Source: Streptococcus uberis
Lineage (GTDB): Bacteria > Bacillota > Bacilli > Lactobacillales > Streptococcaceae
Direction of reading: 5' to 3'
Assembly: GCF_000785785.1 (NCBI RefSeq)
Contig: NZ_JRQN01000010.1
Location: 20,357-84,356, forward strand
Length of the DNA stretch: 64,000 nucleotides
The position numbers and the translations under genes are program-made. This document shows, piece by piece, positions 37,257-46,668 of this stretch. The notes under the pieces are model-generated. The model worked only from the letters and a program-made list of their open reading frames with translations. It was not told the DNA's origin and searched no databases. Position 1 is the first letter of the stretch. Each line of letters begins with the position of its first letter.

Positions 37257-38701
37257 TTAGAGCATTTTGTCAATATGTTCGATTGATTTATCACGCCCCA
37301 AAAGATAGATTGTGTTTGGTAATTCTGGCCCATGCATTTCACCAGAAACGGCAATCCGAATCGGCATGAAGAGATTTTTCCCTTTAATGCCTGTTTCTTT
37401 TTGGACAGCTTTGATTTGTGGGAAAATGTTTTCTGGTTGAAACTCTTCATCTGTCATCGCTGCTAATTTTTCTTTAAACGCTTTTAAGACAGTTGGTACT
37501 GTTTCGCCAGCCATGACTTCTTGTTCTGCTTCAGTCAACTCTGGAAAATCAGCAAAGAATAAGTCAGTCAAAGGCACAATTTCGTCCGCAGATTTTAATT
37601 GTGGCTGATACAATTCAACTAATTTTTCTGCTTTTTCGTTTAATCGCCCTGCTTCTTCCAAGAAAGGTTTGCAGAGAGCAAAAACAGTTTGGAAATCTGA
37701 ATGTTTGAGGTACTCATTGCTCATCCAATCCATTTTCTTCTGATCGAAGGCAGCAGGAGACTTACTAAGACGATTTTCATCAAATAGATCAATTAATTCT
37801 TGGCGACTGAAGATTTCATCTTCACCACCAGGATTCCAGCCCAGCAAAGCTATGAAGTTGAAAACTGATTCTGGAAGGTAACCTTTTTTGCGATAGTCTT
37901 CAATAAATTGAAGTGTGTTAGTATCACGTTTAGACAGTTTTTTCCCTGTTTCAGAATTGATGATCAGAGTCATATGACCAAATTCTGGCGCGTCCCATCC
38001 CAGTGCTTCATAAATCATCAATTGTTTTGGTGTGTTTGCGATATGATCATCCCCTCGGATGACATGTGAAATCTGCATATCATGATCATCAACAACTACC
38101 GCGAAGTTATATGTTGGGTAGCCATCTTTTTTCTGAATAACCCAATCGCCACCAATATTGCCACCTTCAAAGCTAATCTCACCTTTAACCATATCAGTCC
38201 ATTGGTAGATACCAGACTCATTAACAGAAAGACGCACTGTTGGAATAATACCCGCAGCTTCTCGTTCTGCAATGTAAGCAGCTTTTTCATCAGCTGACAT
38301 ACCAATAAATTCATTGATATAACGAGGTGTTTCGCCGGCTGCTTCTTGACGTTCACGTTCAATTGCTAATTCTTCTTCCGTGACATAGGATTTGTAGGCC
38401 TTACCTTCAGCTAATAATTGATCAATGTATTTTTGATAAAGTTCTAGACGTTCAGATTGACGGTAATTTTCATGAGTTTCTGGACTTTCATCCCAATCCA
38501 TTCCTAACCATTTTAAGTTCTCAAGTTGAGAACGTTCACCGTCTTCAACGTGACGTTTACGGTCAGTATCTTCAATACGGATGATAAAGTCTCCACCATG
38601 ATGGCGAGCATAGAGGTAGTTAAATAGGGCTGTACGGGCATTCCCGATATGTAGAAGCCTGTTGGACTTGGTGCATAACGCACACGAATTGGTTTAGACA
38701 T
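37257..38701 (-). CDS. gltX: glutamyl-tRNA synthetase (frameshifted as sequenced)
   Basis: This class I synthetase charges tRNA-Glu. The N-terminus [15 protein letters not shown] leads into the HIGH-like motif. One base is missing near 38655, between the PTG and HIGNA codons, so the frame breaks right at the ATP-binding signature. After inserting one base the protein is 481 residues, normal for streptococci, with the second signature KLSKRD (in [14 protein letters not shown]) intact. The gene is essential, so a sequencing or assembly error is by far the likeliest reason. Confidence 0.93.
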
Positions 38702-38841
38702 TCTTCTTCTCCTATTACATATATCACTCAGAAACCTGTGGCACGAAAAATAAGCAACAAATAATGATTTGAGCTTGCCAGGACCTTTTCAGACTTCTTC
38801 TAAAATCTTTCTTATTATAGCATATTTTGGACGCATAGGCG

Positions 38842-38869
38842 AAAAAAATCAGCCCAAAAAGGCTGATTC
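38842..38869 (-). terminator. terminator of the AIM24-family gene
   Basis: The arms AATCAGCC and GGCTGATT surround a short A-rich loop, with seven T following on the minus strand. It ends about 15 bases beyond the stop codon of the gene at 38883. Confidence 0.8.
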
Positions 38870-38882
38870 TATGTTATTTTGA

Positions 38883-39593
38883 CTAATTTGAGCCGGTTGG
38901 CAAATAACGTTTAAGAGCTCCAGCAAATTGCTCAAGGTTAAGGCTTTGGATATAAATTTCGCCATGACCTCTAAAGGTATTAACAACACCTTCACCAGTA
39001 CCTATAGATTGCATGAATCCATTTTCCAAATGAATATCATAATCAAGTTCTCTGCTCCATGCTACAACATGGGCATTATCAATAGTCATTGTGCCGCCAT
39101 CAAGTGTGATTTTCTTAATAGATCCAAACGAGTTAGCAAGTAAGGTACCATGACCTTCAGTTGTCATTACAAAAAGTCCGCCTTGACCACCAAAGAGTGC
39201 TTTACCAATATTTTGACGTTCCATTTTGTACTGAGCTGAACCATCTAGGGCTAGAAAGGCACCATCATTTAGACGATATTGATTTTCCCCTAGTTCTAAA
39301 GCAATAACCTGTCCTGGTGTATTAGGTGCTAAGGCTAATTTACCAACTCCATTTGACATGGCTTGTGTAATGAACATTGATTCACCAGAAACCATGGAAC
39401 GGCCGATGGCTCCAACTAATTTTCCTAAACCAGATCCCTGACCATTCAACTTGGTATTTAAGGTCACATTTTCAGTATGATACACCATACTCCCTTGTTG
39501 AAGGTAAATAGACTCTTCATTTTCCAATTCAATTTCAACCAATGGAAATTGCATGTCTTGATCAATTGTAAACCTCATCCTATTGTCCATCAT
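38883..39593 (-). CDS. AIM24/TIGR00266 family protein
   Basis: This 236-residue all-beta protein is Gly-rich, with repeated short strands (IYLQQGSMVYHTENV, GEGVVNTFRGHGEIYIQSL). It matches the AIM24 family, which has a double-psi-type beta fold and no firm bacterial function. It is a single-gene unit with its own terminator. No signal peptide or catalytic motif is visible. Confidence 0.8.
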   Translation of the reverse strand: MMDNRMRFTIDQDMQFPLVEIELENEESIYLQQGSMVYHTENVTLNTKLNGQGSGLGKLVGAIGRSMVSGESMFITQAMSNGVGKLALAPNTPGQVIALELGENQYRLNDGAFLALDGSAQYKMERQNIGKALFGGQGGLFVMTTEGHGTLLANSFGSIKKITLDGGTMTIDNAHVVAWSRELDYDIHLENGFMQSIGTGEGVVNTFRGHGEIYIQSLNLEQFAGALKRYLPTGSN

Positions 39594-39681
39594 CTTGCTC
39601 TCCTTTTGTATTATCTCGTTGATACAAACATTATATCGCTTTCTTTATTATTTGTCTAATATTTTCAGAATTCTACATCAT

Positions 39682-39704
39682 AAAAACGAGCTAAAAATCA
39701 GCTC
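39682..39704 (-). terminator. terminator after the carbonic anhydrase gene
   Basis: A short hairpin with arms GAGCT and AGCTC is followed on the minus strand by GTTTTTA, starting about 15 bases after the stop codon. The stem is short, so confidence is moderate. Confidence 0.55.
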
Positions 39705-39719
39705 TGCAAAAATTATTAA

Positions 39720-40220
39720 TTATTTCATTACTGGTGTCATTCGACCACTGTCAACATCATAGACCGCGCCATTGATCACAATATCTTCAGGGATTAAAGG
39801 TGATTTTCTGAGAAGAGCCATGTCTTCGCGGACGCTATCTTCCACATCCTGAAAAGGAAGAAAATCGCGACCTGTCACATCTACGCCTAACTCTTGATGA
39901 ATGTGGGCAGCAAAACTCTCATTGGTAAAGGTTTGGGCTCCACAGTCGGTATGGTGTAGGACAACAATCTCACGCGTTCCCATCTGTTGCTGTGAAATGG
40001 TAAGGGAGCGAATCATATCGTCAGTCACGCGACCACCGGCATTCCGTAATATATGGGCGTCTCCAAGTGCTAGGCCAAGAGCATGAGCTACGTGAAGGCG
40101 GGAATCCATACAAGTTACAATAGCTACCTTTGTTTTTGGTTTGTTGGGTAAATGAATCGTCCCGTGCTCCTCTACGTAAGCCTTATTTGCAAGCATAAAT
40201 TGTTCAAAGTATGACATCAT
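39720..40220 (-). CDS. beta-class carbonic anhydrase
   Basis: This 166-residue enzyme interconverts CO2 and bicarbonate. The zinc and catalytic residues are visible in TCMDSRLH (Cys, Asp-Arg pair, about residue 38) and HHTDCGAQTF (His and Cys, about residue 89). It is a compact beta-class form typical of streptococci. It sits between radA and the AIM24-family gene. Confidence 0.9.
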   Translation of the reverse strand: MMSYFEQFMLANKAYVEEHGTIHLPNKPKTKVAIVTCMDSRLHVAHALGLALGDAHILRNAGGRVTDDMIRSLTISQQQMGTREIVVLHHTDCGAQTFTNESFAAHIHQELGVDVTGRDFLPFQDVEDSVREDMALLRKSPLIPEDIVINGAVYDVDSGRMTPVMK

Positions 40221-40357
40221 TCCTCCTAATTATCCTCAAAACAAGTTTGATGATTAAACTATCTTAAGCTTATCATGAATTGAAATAAAAGTCAGAATTT
40301 CTAACTAGAACTTTTAAAAAGTTCGGAAAATGAAAATCTCCCTTATCGGATGGTCTC

Positions 40358-41722
40358 TTATTTCGGAAATACGGCAGCCAAGACTTGTCCAACCGTCGCA
40401 ACCCCAACAACCTCAATCCCATCAGGAATCTTAATGCCCTGCAAAGAATTTTTCGGCGCATAGATTTTGGTGAAACCTAGTTTAGCAGCTTCATTAATCC
40501 GTTGTTCGATTCGCGTCACGCGACGAATTTCGCCTGTCAAACCAATTTCACCCAAAAATGCTTCTTGAGGATTGGTTGGCTTTTCCTCATAGCTGGACGC
40601 AATAGCCACCGCGACAGCCAAATCAATAGCTGGTTCATCCAGCTTGACACCTCCAGCAGACTTAAGATAGGCGTCCTGATTTTGCAAGAGTAGTCCACAG
40701 CGTTTTTCCAAAACAGCCATAATTAAACTGACCCTGTTAAAATCCAAACCGGTCGTCGTCCGTCTGGCATTACCAAAAACAGTTGGTGTCACCAATGATT
40801 GAACTTCTGCAAGAATTGGTCGACTGCCTTCCATGGTGACGACGATAGCAGAGCCGGTAGCCCCATCTAAGCGTTCTTCTAAGAAAACTTGACTTGGATT
40901 CAAAACTTCAACTAAACCAGCAGATTGCATCTCGAAAATACCAATTTCATTGGTTGAGCCAAATCGGTTTTTAACCGCACGCAAAATCCTGAAGGTATGA
41001 TGCCTTTCCCCTTCAAAATAGAGAACAGTATCCACCATATGTTCCAGCATCCGCGGACCAGCTAGTGTGCCTTCTTTAGTGACATGCCCCACTATAAAGG
41101 TCGCAATATTATTGGTCTTAGCTAACTGCATCAGTTCTGCTGTTACTTCTCTGACCTGACTTACTGAGCCCTGAATCCCTGATATTTCTGGACTCATCAT
41201 TGTCTGAATGGAGTCAATAATCAAGAAATCTGGCTGAAGCCGTTCCACTTCAAGTCGGACGTTCTCCATATTAGTCTCAGCATAAAGATAGAACTCATTG
41301 TCGATATCTCCAAGACGTTCGCTGCGTAATTTAATCTGCTCCGCTGATTCTTCCCCAGAAACATACAGAACGGTTCCTTTATTTGCCAACTGTGTCGAAA
41401 CCTGCAACAAAAGAGTTGATTTCCCAATCCCAGGGTCCCCACCAATTAAAATCATGCTTCCTGGAACAACACCGCCCCCAAGCACCCGATTAAACTCATC
41501 CATATCAGTTTGCGTGCGAGCATAGTGAATGTTATCAACATCTTTTAGCTTAACAGGTCGTGATTTCTCACCCGACAAACTAACACGCGCATTCTTAACT
41601 TCCTTAACTTCAACTTCCTCTACAAAAGACGACCAAGAAGAACAGTTAGGACAACGACCTAGATATTTAGGTGACTGATAGCCACATTCCTGACAAACAA
41701 ATGTTGTCTTTTTCTTTGCCAT
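40358..41722 (-). CDS. radA: DNA repair protein RadA
   Basis: This 454-residue RecA-like helicase has an N-terminal C4 zinc finger (CQECGYQ...CPNC, residues 10-27), Walker [11 protein letters not shown] (about residue 94), the RadA signature [11 protein letters not shown] and a C-terminal Lon-protease-like domain ([20 protein letters not shown]). It extends recombination intermediates and, in streptococci, is needed for transformation. It follows dut, the usual order. Confidence 0.95.
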   Translation of the reverse strand: MAKKKTTFVCQECGYQSPKYLGRCPNCSSWSSFVEEVEVKEVKNARVSLSGEKSRPVKLKDVDNIHYARTQTDMDEFNRVLGGGVVPGSMILIGGDPGIGKSTLLLQVSTQLANKGTVLYVSGEESAEQIKLRSERLGDIDNEFYLYAETNMENVRLEVERLQPDFLIIDSIQTMMSPEISGIQGSVSQVREVTAELMQLAKTNNIATFIVGHVTKEGTLAGPRMLEHMVDTVLYFEGERHHTFRILRAVKNRFGSTNEIGIFEMQSAGLVEVLNPSQVFLEERLDGATGSAIVVTMEGSRPILAEVQSLVTPTVFGNARRTTTGLDFNRVSLIMAVLEKRCGLLLQNQDAYLKSAGGVKLDEPAIDLAVAVAIASSYEEKPTNPQEAFLGEIGLTGEIRRVTRIEQRINEAAKLGFTKIYAPKNSLQGIKIPDGIEVVGVATVGQVLAAVFPK

Positions 41723-41764
41723 AATTTGGCCTCTCTTTTTTTAAATTGCTGTGCAGACGCAAAA

Positions 41765-42207
41765 CTAGCGTCCTGTTGAACCAAAGCCACCAGTACGAAC
41801 ACCATCAGCTTGATCACCGTCAACAAGTAAAAACGGTACAAAAACAGCTTGGACGATCCGTTCTAAAGGTTCCAAAGTGACTATTTGGTCGCTGATGTTC
41901 TTCATTTGAGCAAAGATGTGCCCCTCATTGTCAGGATTTCCATAGTAATCACCATCAATAACACCCACAGAATTAATAAGAACTAACCCTTTTTTACGAG
42001 GATTTGATGAGCGGTCAAATAAAAAAAGGACTTCTCCTGGTTGCATATAGCTTTAACCCCAGTTGGCACCAACTTAATTTCACCCGGTGCAACAGTGATA
42101 GACTCCGCCACTTTCAAGTCATAACCAGCTGCATGTACTGTCTCACGTTTTGGTAATAAATTCTCATCTGAAAATTTGCTAACTAATTCAAAACCACGAT
42201 TTTTCAT
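41765..42207 (-). CDS. dut: dUTP diphosphatase (frameshifted as sequenced)
   Basis: This trimeric dUTPase hydrolyses dUTP to dUMP. Motif 1 (AAGYDLKVAES) and the substrate loops DRSSNPRKKGLVLIN and IDGDYYGNPDNEG are present, and the C-terminal motif TGGFGSTGR is intact. One base is missing near 42045 (GVKA then a lost Tyr codon then MQPGEV), which splits the frame; restoring it gives 147 residues, the normal length. The chromosomal island is inserted at its first codons, so its native promoter now lies 13 kb away and transcription must start in the island's left end. Confidence 0.88.
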
Positions 42208-42208
42208 T
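42191..42208. repeat. outer direct repeat, left copy (candidate attL, first codons of dut)
   Basis: The 18-mer AAACCACGATTTTTCATT covers the dut start codon and following codons. An identical copy lies at 55271-55288 in the same orientation on the other side of the island. Its overlap with a gene 5' end and the stranded dut promoter beyond the right copy make it the better candidate for the integration core. Confidence 0.65.
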
Positions 42209-42278
42209 ATGTTTTATCTCTTTCTTTCTATAAATACTTTTATATCAACGTTTCTAAGACCTCTATATTATGAGGTTT

Positions 42279-42305
42279 ATTTTTTTGTGTACCTTTTTTC
42301 GTACT
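42279..42305. repeat. inner 27-bp direct repeat, left copy
   Basis: The 27 bases begin ATTTTTTTGTGTACC and end TTTTCGTACT, and recur perfectly at 55141-55167. The left copy overlaps the integrase stop codon. It may be the true recombination core, an integrase-binding arm, or an att scar of a second element. Confidence 0.75.
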
Positions 42306-43449
42306 AAATACTATTTATTGCTTTTTCAAAGTATGAAACTGCTTCTTTCTCTTTATCTTTTGATAAATGAGAATAGACATCTAAAGTCATGGCAATATTT
42401 GAATGACCTAGTCTATATTGTAACTCTTTATAAGAAATCCCTGCATTCAATAACAAGCTAGCGTGTGTATGCCTAAAAGCGTGAAATGTAAAGCGAGGGA
42501 TTCCTAGTTTTTCGCACCTACTATTTAAGTTATTTTGTAAGGTCAAGCGTGATAAGTATTCTCTTGTAGGAGTTGCAAAAACAACTTTTGGAACGCCACC
42601 GCCTGCCTCATGGAATAACTGTCTTTGTCGTACCTGGTATAACTTCAAGAGATTTACCGTCTCTTTATCAATACTTATTTGGCGCGTGCCTGCCTTTGTT
42701 TTAGTGGTGCTTACTATTCTTAACTCTTGGCTAAAACTCTTGTTAATGTTTAATGTGGCGTTCTCTAGGTCAATATCAGACCATTCAAGAGCGATAGACT
42801 CACCAATACGTAAACCAGTAGCAAGTAACAACTTATAAAAGACATATTCCACATGGTAACGGTAACGCCTTAATGATTGCTTTTCCATGAAGTTAAGTAA
42901 TGTTTTTAGGTCGTCTGTATCAATAAATTTAACACTATCACGCCCCGCCTTTTGTTTCTTCGGTAGGATAATATCACGCGCAGGGTTAAACGGTATTAAG
43001 TTTAATGATACCCCATACTGTAATATCCGAGAATTAATTGAGTTAACCGTCCTGAAATTAACTAGCTTATTAGTTAGGTCATTTACAAAAGATTGGATAT
43101 CTGTATTAGATATTTTATCAAGTTTCATTTTACCAAAGTAAGGTAATAGGTGGCAATTAATCAATCGATTAGTTACTCTATATGTTTGAGGTTTAATAGT
43201 AAGTTTGTAATTTTCAAGCCATAAATCAACAAGCTGGCTATAAGTTTTAACTTGAACTTTCTTTGAAACAGTCTCACCATTGGCCAGAAACTCATACTTA
43301 GCTAGCTTTATATTATTTTTTAACTCTTTTTTGGTTCGTCCTGATACACTAGTTCTCGCTTTCTTACCAGTGACAGAATCAACACCTAGATAAACTTGTG
43401 AGCGGTACATTATTGTACCGTCTTTCTTTTTGTATTCTGTTATCTTCAT
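42304..43449 (-). CDS. int: tyrosine-type site-specific integrase
   Basis: This 381-residue recombinase of phages and genomic islands has an AP2-like arm-binding N-terminus (MKITEYKKKDGTIMYRSQVYLG), a SAM-like core-binding domain, and a catalytic domain with Arg in LLLATGLRIGESIALEW, His-x-x-Arg in FHAFRHTHASLLLNAG, His in LQYRLGHSNIAMT and the Tyr in LDVYSHLSK. I start at the ATG at 43449 with a GAGGT ribosome site. It is the left-end gene of the island and reads toward its end, the standard arrangement. Confidence 0.92.
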   Translation of the reverse strand: MKITEYKKKDGTIMYRSQVYLGVDSVTGKKARTSVSGRTKKELKNNIKLAKYEFLANGETVSKKVQVKTYSQLVDLWLENYKLTIKPQTYRVTNRLINCHLLPYFGKMKLDKISNTDIQSFVNDLTNKLVNFRTVNSINSRILQYGVSLNLIPFNPARDIILPKKQKAGRDSVKFIDTDDLKTLLNFMEKQSLRRYRYHVEYVFYKLLLATGLRIGESIALEWSDIDLENATLNINKSFSQELRIVSTTKTKAGTRQISIDKETVNLLKLYQVRQRQLFHEAGGGVPKVVFATPTREYLSRLTLQNNLNSRCEKLGIPRFTFHAFRHTHASLLLNAGISYKELQYRLGHSNIAMTLDVYSHLSKDKEKEAVSYFEKAINSI

Positions 43450-43470
43450 ATTCTTACCTCGATCTAACCA

Positions 43471-43493
43471 CCCACAAGCAAGTAAAGGAATTA
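43471..43493. repeat. island motif CCCACAAGCAAG, copy 1
   Basis: A 23-bp stretch starting CCCACAAGCAAGTAAAGGA lies just upstream of int. A near-identical copy (21 of 23) is at 46580-46602, and the first 12 bases recur inverted at 55125-55136, beside the right end. The pattern suggests integrase or excisionase arm sites. Confidence 0.45.
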
Positions 43494-43551
43494 GATAGGT
43501 AAAGTCAGTAATTGGCGTTACTGAAAATAGAAAAATGTTAAGTTTATTCAA

Positions 43552-44562
43552 TTAACTATGATTTTCAGTTAATTTCTTTATCTGTTTTTCAAAATCAGAG
43601 TTAATTTTCTGTGTCTTATTAAATTCCACATATTCACGACTAGCTTTTTCTTTTGCATGACTCATAGAAATAGAGCCTTTACCTTCTAGAATTCTATATT
43701 CACGGAAATTAAGAAAGTTATCTACACTTGCAACAAACTGCTCCATAGTGAATGAATTGCGTCTCTCTATCAAATCTTCAATATAATCAAAGTATGAGGA
43801 CACATTTCTCTCAAGACTCTTAATTTCTTTCTCTGTAAGATAGTTTTTTGCTACTTGTGTATCTGATTTTAATATGCGACCGTCTGGAGAGTTTTTCCAA
43901 GTTGTTAGACCCATATTTTTACTGTTTCTATCTGCTTTTTCAAAGATAATTTCAGCACCAGTTTTTCCAGTTATAGCATAGTGAAATTTATTTTGAACAG
44001 TTGCATAGAAGTCTTTAGTGATTTGACTGTTTTTATCATAATCAACACTAATTTCAGCAAAAATGTCTGTTATTTTGTACCAAATTCGCCTCTCACTAGT
44101 ACGAATGGAACGAACTCTTTCAAGTAATTCTTGAAAGTAGTCTTTTTCAAATAATCTCTCTCCTTGTTTTAGTCTGTCATCATCTAAAACAAAGCCTTTA
44201 ATCATGTATTCTTTTAGTATATTAGTAGCCCACTGTCTGAAGCGCGTAGCTTTTTGTGAATTAACACGGTAACCAACAGAGATAATGGCGTCTAAGTTAT
44301 AGTAACTAACTTCTTGAGTCTGTGTTTTCCCAGTCATAGCGCCATGTTGAGTGGTATTTGCAATTTTTGCAACAACCACTTTCTCTTCTAGTTCACCTTC
44401 TTCAAAAATATTTCTTAGATGTCTAGAGATAGTAGAGACCGATACATCAAATAACCTAGCCATTTCTTTCTGACTAGCCCAAATAGTTTCATCATTAACA
44501 ATAACGTTGGCTTCCTCTTGATTATTATCAGCAGTGTAGATTAAAAATTGTAGTTCGTTCAT
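43552..44562 (-). CDS. RhuM-family protein
   Basis: This 336-residue protein matches the RhuM (virulence_RhuM) family: an N-terminal helix-turn-helix (IWASQKEMARLFDVSVSTISRHL), the central YYNLDAIISVGYRVNS and RFRQWATNILKEYMIKGFVL, and a C-terminal helical region. RhuM proteins are widespread on mobile elements; their activity is not established. It lies between the integrase and repressor, on the same strand, and may be island cargo or a maintenance gene. Confidence 0.85.
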   Translation of the reverse strand: MNELQFLIYTADNNQEEANVIVNDETIWASQKEMARLFDVSVSTISRHLRNIFEEGELEEKVVVAKIANTTQHGAMTGKTQTQEVSYYNLDAIISVGYRVNSQKATRFRQWATNILKEYMIKGFVLDDDRLKQGERLFEKDYFQELLERVRSIRTSERRIWYKITDIFAEISVDYDKNSQITKDFYATVQNKFHYAITGKTGAEIIFEKADRNSKNMGLTTWKNSPDGRILKSDTQVAKNYLTEKEIKSLERNVSSYFDYIEDLIERRNSFTMEQFVASVDNFLNFREYRILEGKGSISMSHAKEKASREYVEFNKTQKINSDFEKQIKKLTENHS

Positions 44563-44617
44563 TTTTTACCTCGTTTTATCCTTTACATTTAGCATTACCG
44601 AATGCTAGAAAATACGT

Positions 44618-44764
44618 CTAGCTCTTTCTATAACGATTTACCAATATCACAATACACAAAGAGATTAAAGCTGACATAAAGAAACGTTTTGCTAATAAAT
44701 CATTAATTAAAGCAATGATACCAATCATAATAAATATGATATTAAATAATTTTTGTTTATTCAT
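44618..44764 (-). CDS. small two-segment membrane protein (48 aa)
   Basis: The frame starts at an ATG preceded by GAGGT and encodes 48 residues with two hydrophobic segments (LFNIIFIMIGIIALIND and FFMSALISLCIVILV). It lies in the repressor-RhuM interval of the island and overlaps the preceding small frame. No family is recognised. Confidence 0.5.
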   Translation of the reverse strand: MNKQKLFNIIFIMIGIIALINDLLAKRFFMSALISLCIVILVNRYRKS

Positions 44765-44891
44765 TTTTTACCTCTTTTAATTTAGTATCGGTATTTTTCG
44801 AACACCCTAAAGGATTGCCAAAGATAACAATTGGTGGAATATTGGCGCGTGGTTTATTGGTAAAGCAAGAACAAAATTTGAATCTAATCAT
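44757..44891 (-). CDS. small hypothetical protein (44 aa)
   Basis: The ATG overlaps the end of the repressor gene (stop TAG inside ATGATTAG) and the frame ends in the start of the next small gene, as in a tightly packed operon. The product begins MIRFKFCSCFTNKPRANIPP. No family is recognised; the packing is the main support. Confidence 0.4.
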   Translation of the reverse strand: MIRFKFCSCFTNKPRANIPPIVIFGNPLGCSKNTDTKLKEVKNE

Positions 44892-45471
44892 TTTTGATTT
44901 TTTCTTCTTGGTACTTCTTAATTAGCTCTAATTTTTTCTCAGTCTCTGCTCTACTTTTAGGGTCATTAATAATTTTCTTATAGTTATTGTACTTTTCCTT
45001 TTCAACAGCTAAAAAATCAGGATATTTTTCTATGAAACTAAAAAATTCAACCTCTAACTCATCTTCGATAAACTCGTCATGATACTCAATTAAATTAGAA
45101 AAATACGCTTTATTTGATGCGTGAAAAATATGTATAGTATCTAAAATATTATTCAACTGTCTATCTGATAATAAATAGCCTAGTTCTAATAATATATTAT
45201 TTTCCCTAGAAAATTGACTTTTTTTAATTTTTATATCACGGTCTATCTCTTCTTCAATTGTTCCAAAACCTAATAAATAGCCAAGGGAAACCTCGAAATA
45301 TTTTGCTAATTTCAGTGCACTTTCTTCTTTTATAGAATTTGATGGATTTTCCCAATTTTGATAAGTCCTAAAAGAAATATTCATTTCTAGTTCTTTTTTT
45401 ATAACCTGATTGAAAAAATCTTTTTGACTTATCCCTATATCTTTTCTTAATTCTTGTAATCTATTATCCAT
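44884..45471 (-). CDS. CI-like repressor (XRE family HTH)
   Basis: This 195-residue protein has an N-terminal helix-turn-helix (LQELRKDIGISQKDFFNQVI then SFRTYQNWENPSNSIKEESA) and a C-terminal helical acidic domain without a LexA-type protease motif. It is divergent from the small Cro-like gene and is likely the island's master repressor (Stl role). I use ATG 45471, which has a GAAGG ribosome site; a TTG six codons upstream is the alternative. Confidence 0.8.
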   Translation of the reverse strand: MDNRLQELRKDIGISQKDFFNQVIKKELEMNISFRTYQNWENPSNSIKEESALKLAKYFEVSLGYLLGFGTIEEEIDRDIKIKKSQFSRENNILLELGYLLSDRQLNNILDTIHIFHASNKAYFSNLIEYHDEFIEDELEVEFFSFIEKYPDFLAVEKEKYNNYKKIINDPKSRAETEKKLELIKKYQEEKIKND

Positions 45472-45494
45472 ATTATTTTCCTTCTTCAATTTGA

Positions 45495-45585
45495 ATTATA
45501 CCATAGCAAATCAATATAAAAAAGCAGAAAATGAAAAAAAAATTGCGTTTCCTCGTTGACAACGAAAGTTTTTTTAGATTAAAAT
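45495..45585. promoter_or_regulatory. divergent island switch: promoters and operator
   Basis: Rightward: TTGACA (45556-45561), an 18-bp spacer and TAAAAT (45580-45585). Leftward: an extended -10 TGGTATAAT, with TATAAT at 45495-45500. The palindrome TCGTTGACAACGA (45554-45566) covers the rightward -35, and CGTTT/AACG half-sites recur nearby, so it is a good candidate operator for the CI-like repressor. Confidence 0.65.
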
Positions 45586-45639
45586 ACAAAATATAAAATT
45601 AAACGTAATTTTTTTTCGTTTTAAGAAAGGAGATGAAAA

Positions 45640-45825
45640 ATGCTAATTACTAAAGATATAGCAGTTAAAGTCAGAAAAAAAAGAGCAGTTAAACAGTTGG
45701 GAAAAGTAGAACTTTCAAAACAATTGGGGATTGTTCCGCCAACCTTAGCAAAAATTGAAACGGGCAATTACAAAGCACCTAAACGAATTTACCAAACTAT
45801 CATGGAATGGCTAATAGAAGACTAG
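45640..45825 (+). CDS. Cro-like small HTH regulator
   Basis: This 61-residue protein has a single helix-turn-helix (GKVELSKQLGIVPPTLAKIE). It starts after an AAAGGAG ribosome site and is first in the rightward island operon, opposite the repressor. It is probably the Cro- or excisionase-like early regulator. Confidence 0.75.
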   Translation: MLITKDIAVKVRKKRAVKQLGKVELSKQLGIVPPTLAKIETGNYKAPKRIYQTIMEWLIED

Positions 45826-45836
45826 GAGGACACTAT

Positions 45837-45890
45837 ATGAACTTAGTTTACATGGACGGGAAGAAAGAGAGGGTAATATATGAAAGTTGA
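45837..45890 (+). CDS. possible 17-residue leader peptide
   Basis: An ATG with a good AGGAGGA site opens a frame MNLVYMDGKKERVIYES that ends inside the next gene. The peptide resembles the first residues of Rha-type phage regulators, so it may be a remnant, or it may serve to couple translation to the antirepressor. Confidence 0.35.
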   Translation: MNLVYMDGKKERVIYES

Positions 45891-46482
45891 ATATTGGAAT
45901 GGATATGATATCCGTTTTGTAGAGCATAAAGGCGAGTGGTGGGCAGTTCTTGCTGATATTTGTCACGCGCTAGACTTAAAACCAAAACGTGTGAAAGAGC
46001 GTTTAGTTGATGAGGTCGTTTCAACCGACCACATACCAGACAAATTAGGAAGAAATCAAGAAATGTTAATCGTTAATGAGTTTGGAATTTATGACACTAT
46101 TTTTTCAAGTCGTAAACCAGAAGCTAAATCATTTAAGTTCTGGGTATTTGAAACCATTAAACAGTTAAGACAAGCAACTGGCCTAGAAGGCTTTGAAGTC
46201 TTTAGAATGCTAGATAAAGAACACCAAAAAGAAGCCATGGCTAGATTGACTAATAGCTTAGGTATGGTATCTAAGAAGGACTTAATCAAGGCTAACACAA
46301 TCACAAATAAAGCCGTTTCCAACAAGTTTGGATATTCAAAAATGGTTAAAAAATCAGAAATGACACCAGATATGCTAGTTGCTAGGGAAACTATTTTAGA
46401 TGATACCGTAGAACTAATGGGAATTAAAGAAAAGTTTGGATTGAATATCAGTGTGTCTGAGTCAATCTACAATAAAAATTAA
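45880..46482 (+). CDS. BRO-N domain antirepressor-like protein
   Basis: This 200-residue protein has an N-terminal BRO domain (WWAVLADICHALDL, then NEFGIYDTIFSSRKPEAKSF and FWVFETIKQLRQ, about residues 1-100) and a helical C-terminal part. BRO/Ant proteins counter phage repressors or act in early regulation. It lies directly after the Cro-like gene and is followed by hairpins, so it ends the first rightward unit. Confidence 0.82.
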   Translation: MKVEYWNGYDIRFVEHKGEWWAVLADICHALDLKPKRVKERLVDEVVSTDHIPDKLGRNQEMLIVNEFGIYDTIFSSRKPEAKSFKFWVFETIKQLRQATGLEGFEVFRMLDKEHQKEAMARLTNSLGMVSKKDLIKANTITNKAVSNKFGYSKMVKKSEMTPDMLVARETILDDTVELMGIKEKFGLNISVSESIYNKN

Positions 46483-46487
46483 AAAAC

Positions 46488-46552
46488 ACGCAACAATGCG
46501 CGTGATGACAACAAAAAAAGCCTTAAATAGTTTGGCGACTGATTAGGCTTTT
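46488..46552 (+). terminator. two consecutive hairpins after the antirepressor gene
   Basis: The first hairpin has arms CACGC and GCGTG around a short loop. The second has AAAAAGCCT and AGGCTTTT flanking about 23 bases. The second arm runs into TTTTAAG. Together they probably end the antirepressor transcript. Confidence 0.55.
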
Positions 46553-46579
46553 AAGAATATGAAAATAATAAAATACAAA

Positions 46580-46602
46580 CCCACAAGCAAGTAAGGGAGT
46601 TA
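46580..46602. repeat. island motif CCCACAAGCAAG, copy 2
   Basis: CCCACAAGCAAGTAAGGGA and following bases match the copy upstream of int at 21 of 23 positions, in the same orientation. Confidence 0.45.
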
Positions 46603-46668
46603 CATATTTTTTATTAACTTAATTATACTACATTTCACTACATTTGAAAATACATAGGAGAAATCACA

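Noticed and set aside
38082..38701. Biological inactivation of gltX or use of a downstream start.
   Set aside because: The enzyme is essential and the lost part holds the ATP-binding HIGH-like motif; a one-base sequencing error explains it better.
38702..38882. T-box or other riboswitch upstream of gltX.
   Set aside because: No conserved T-box sequence or antiterminator pair is visible in the leader.
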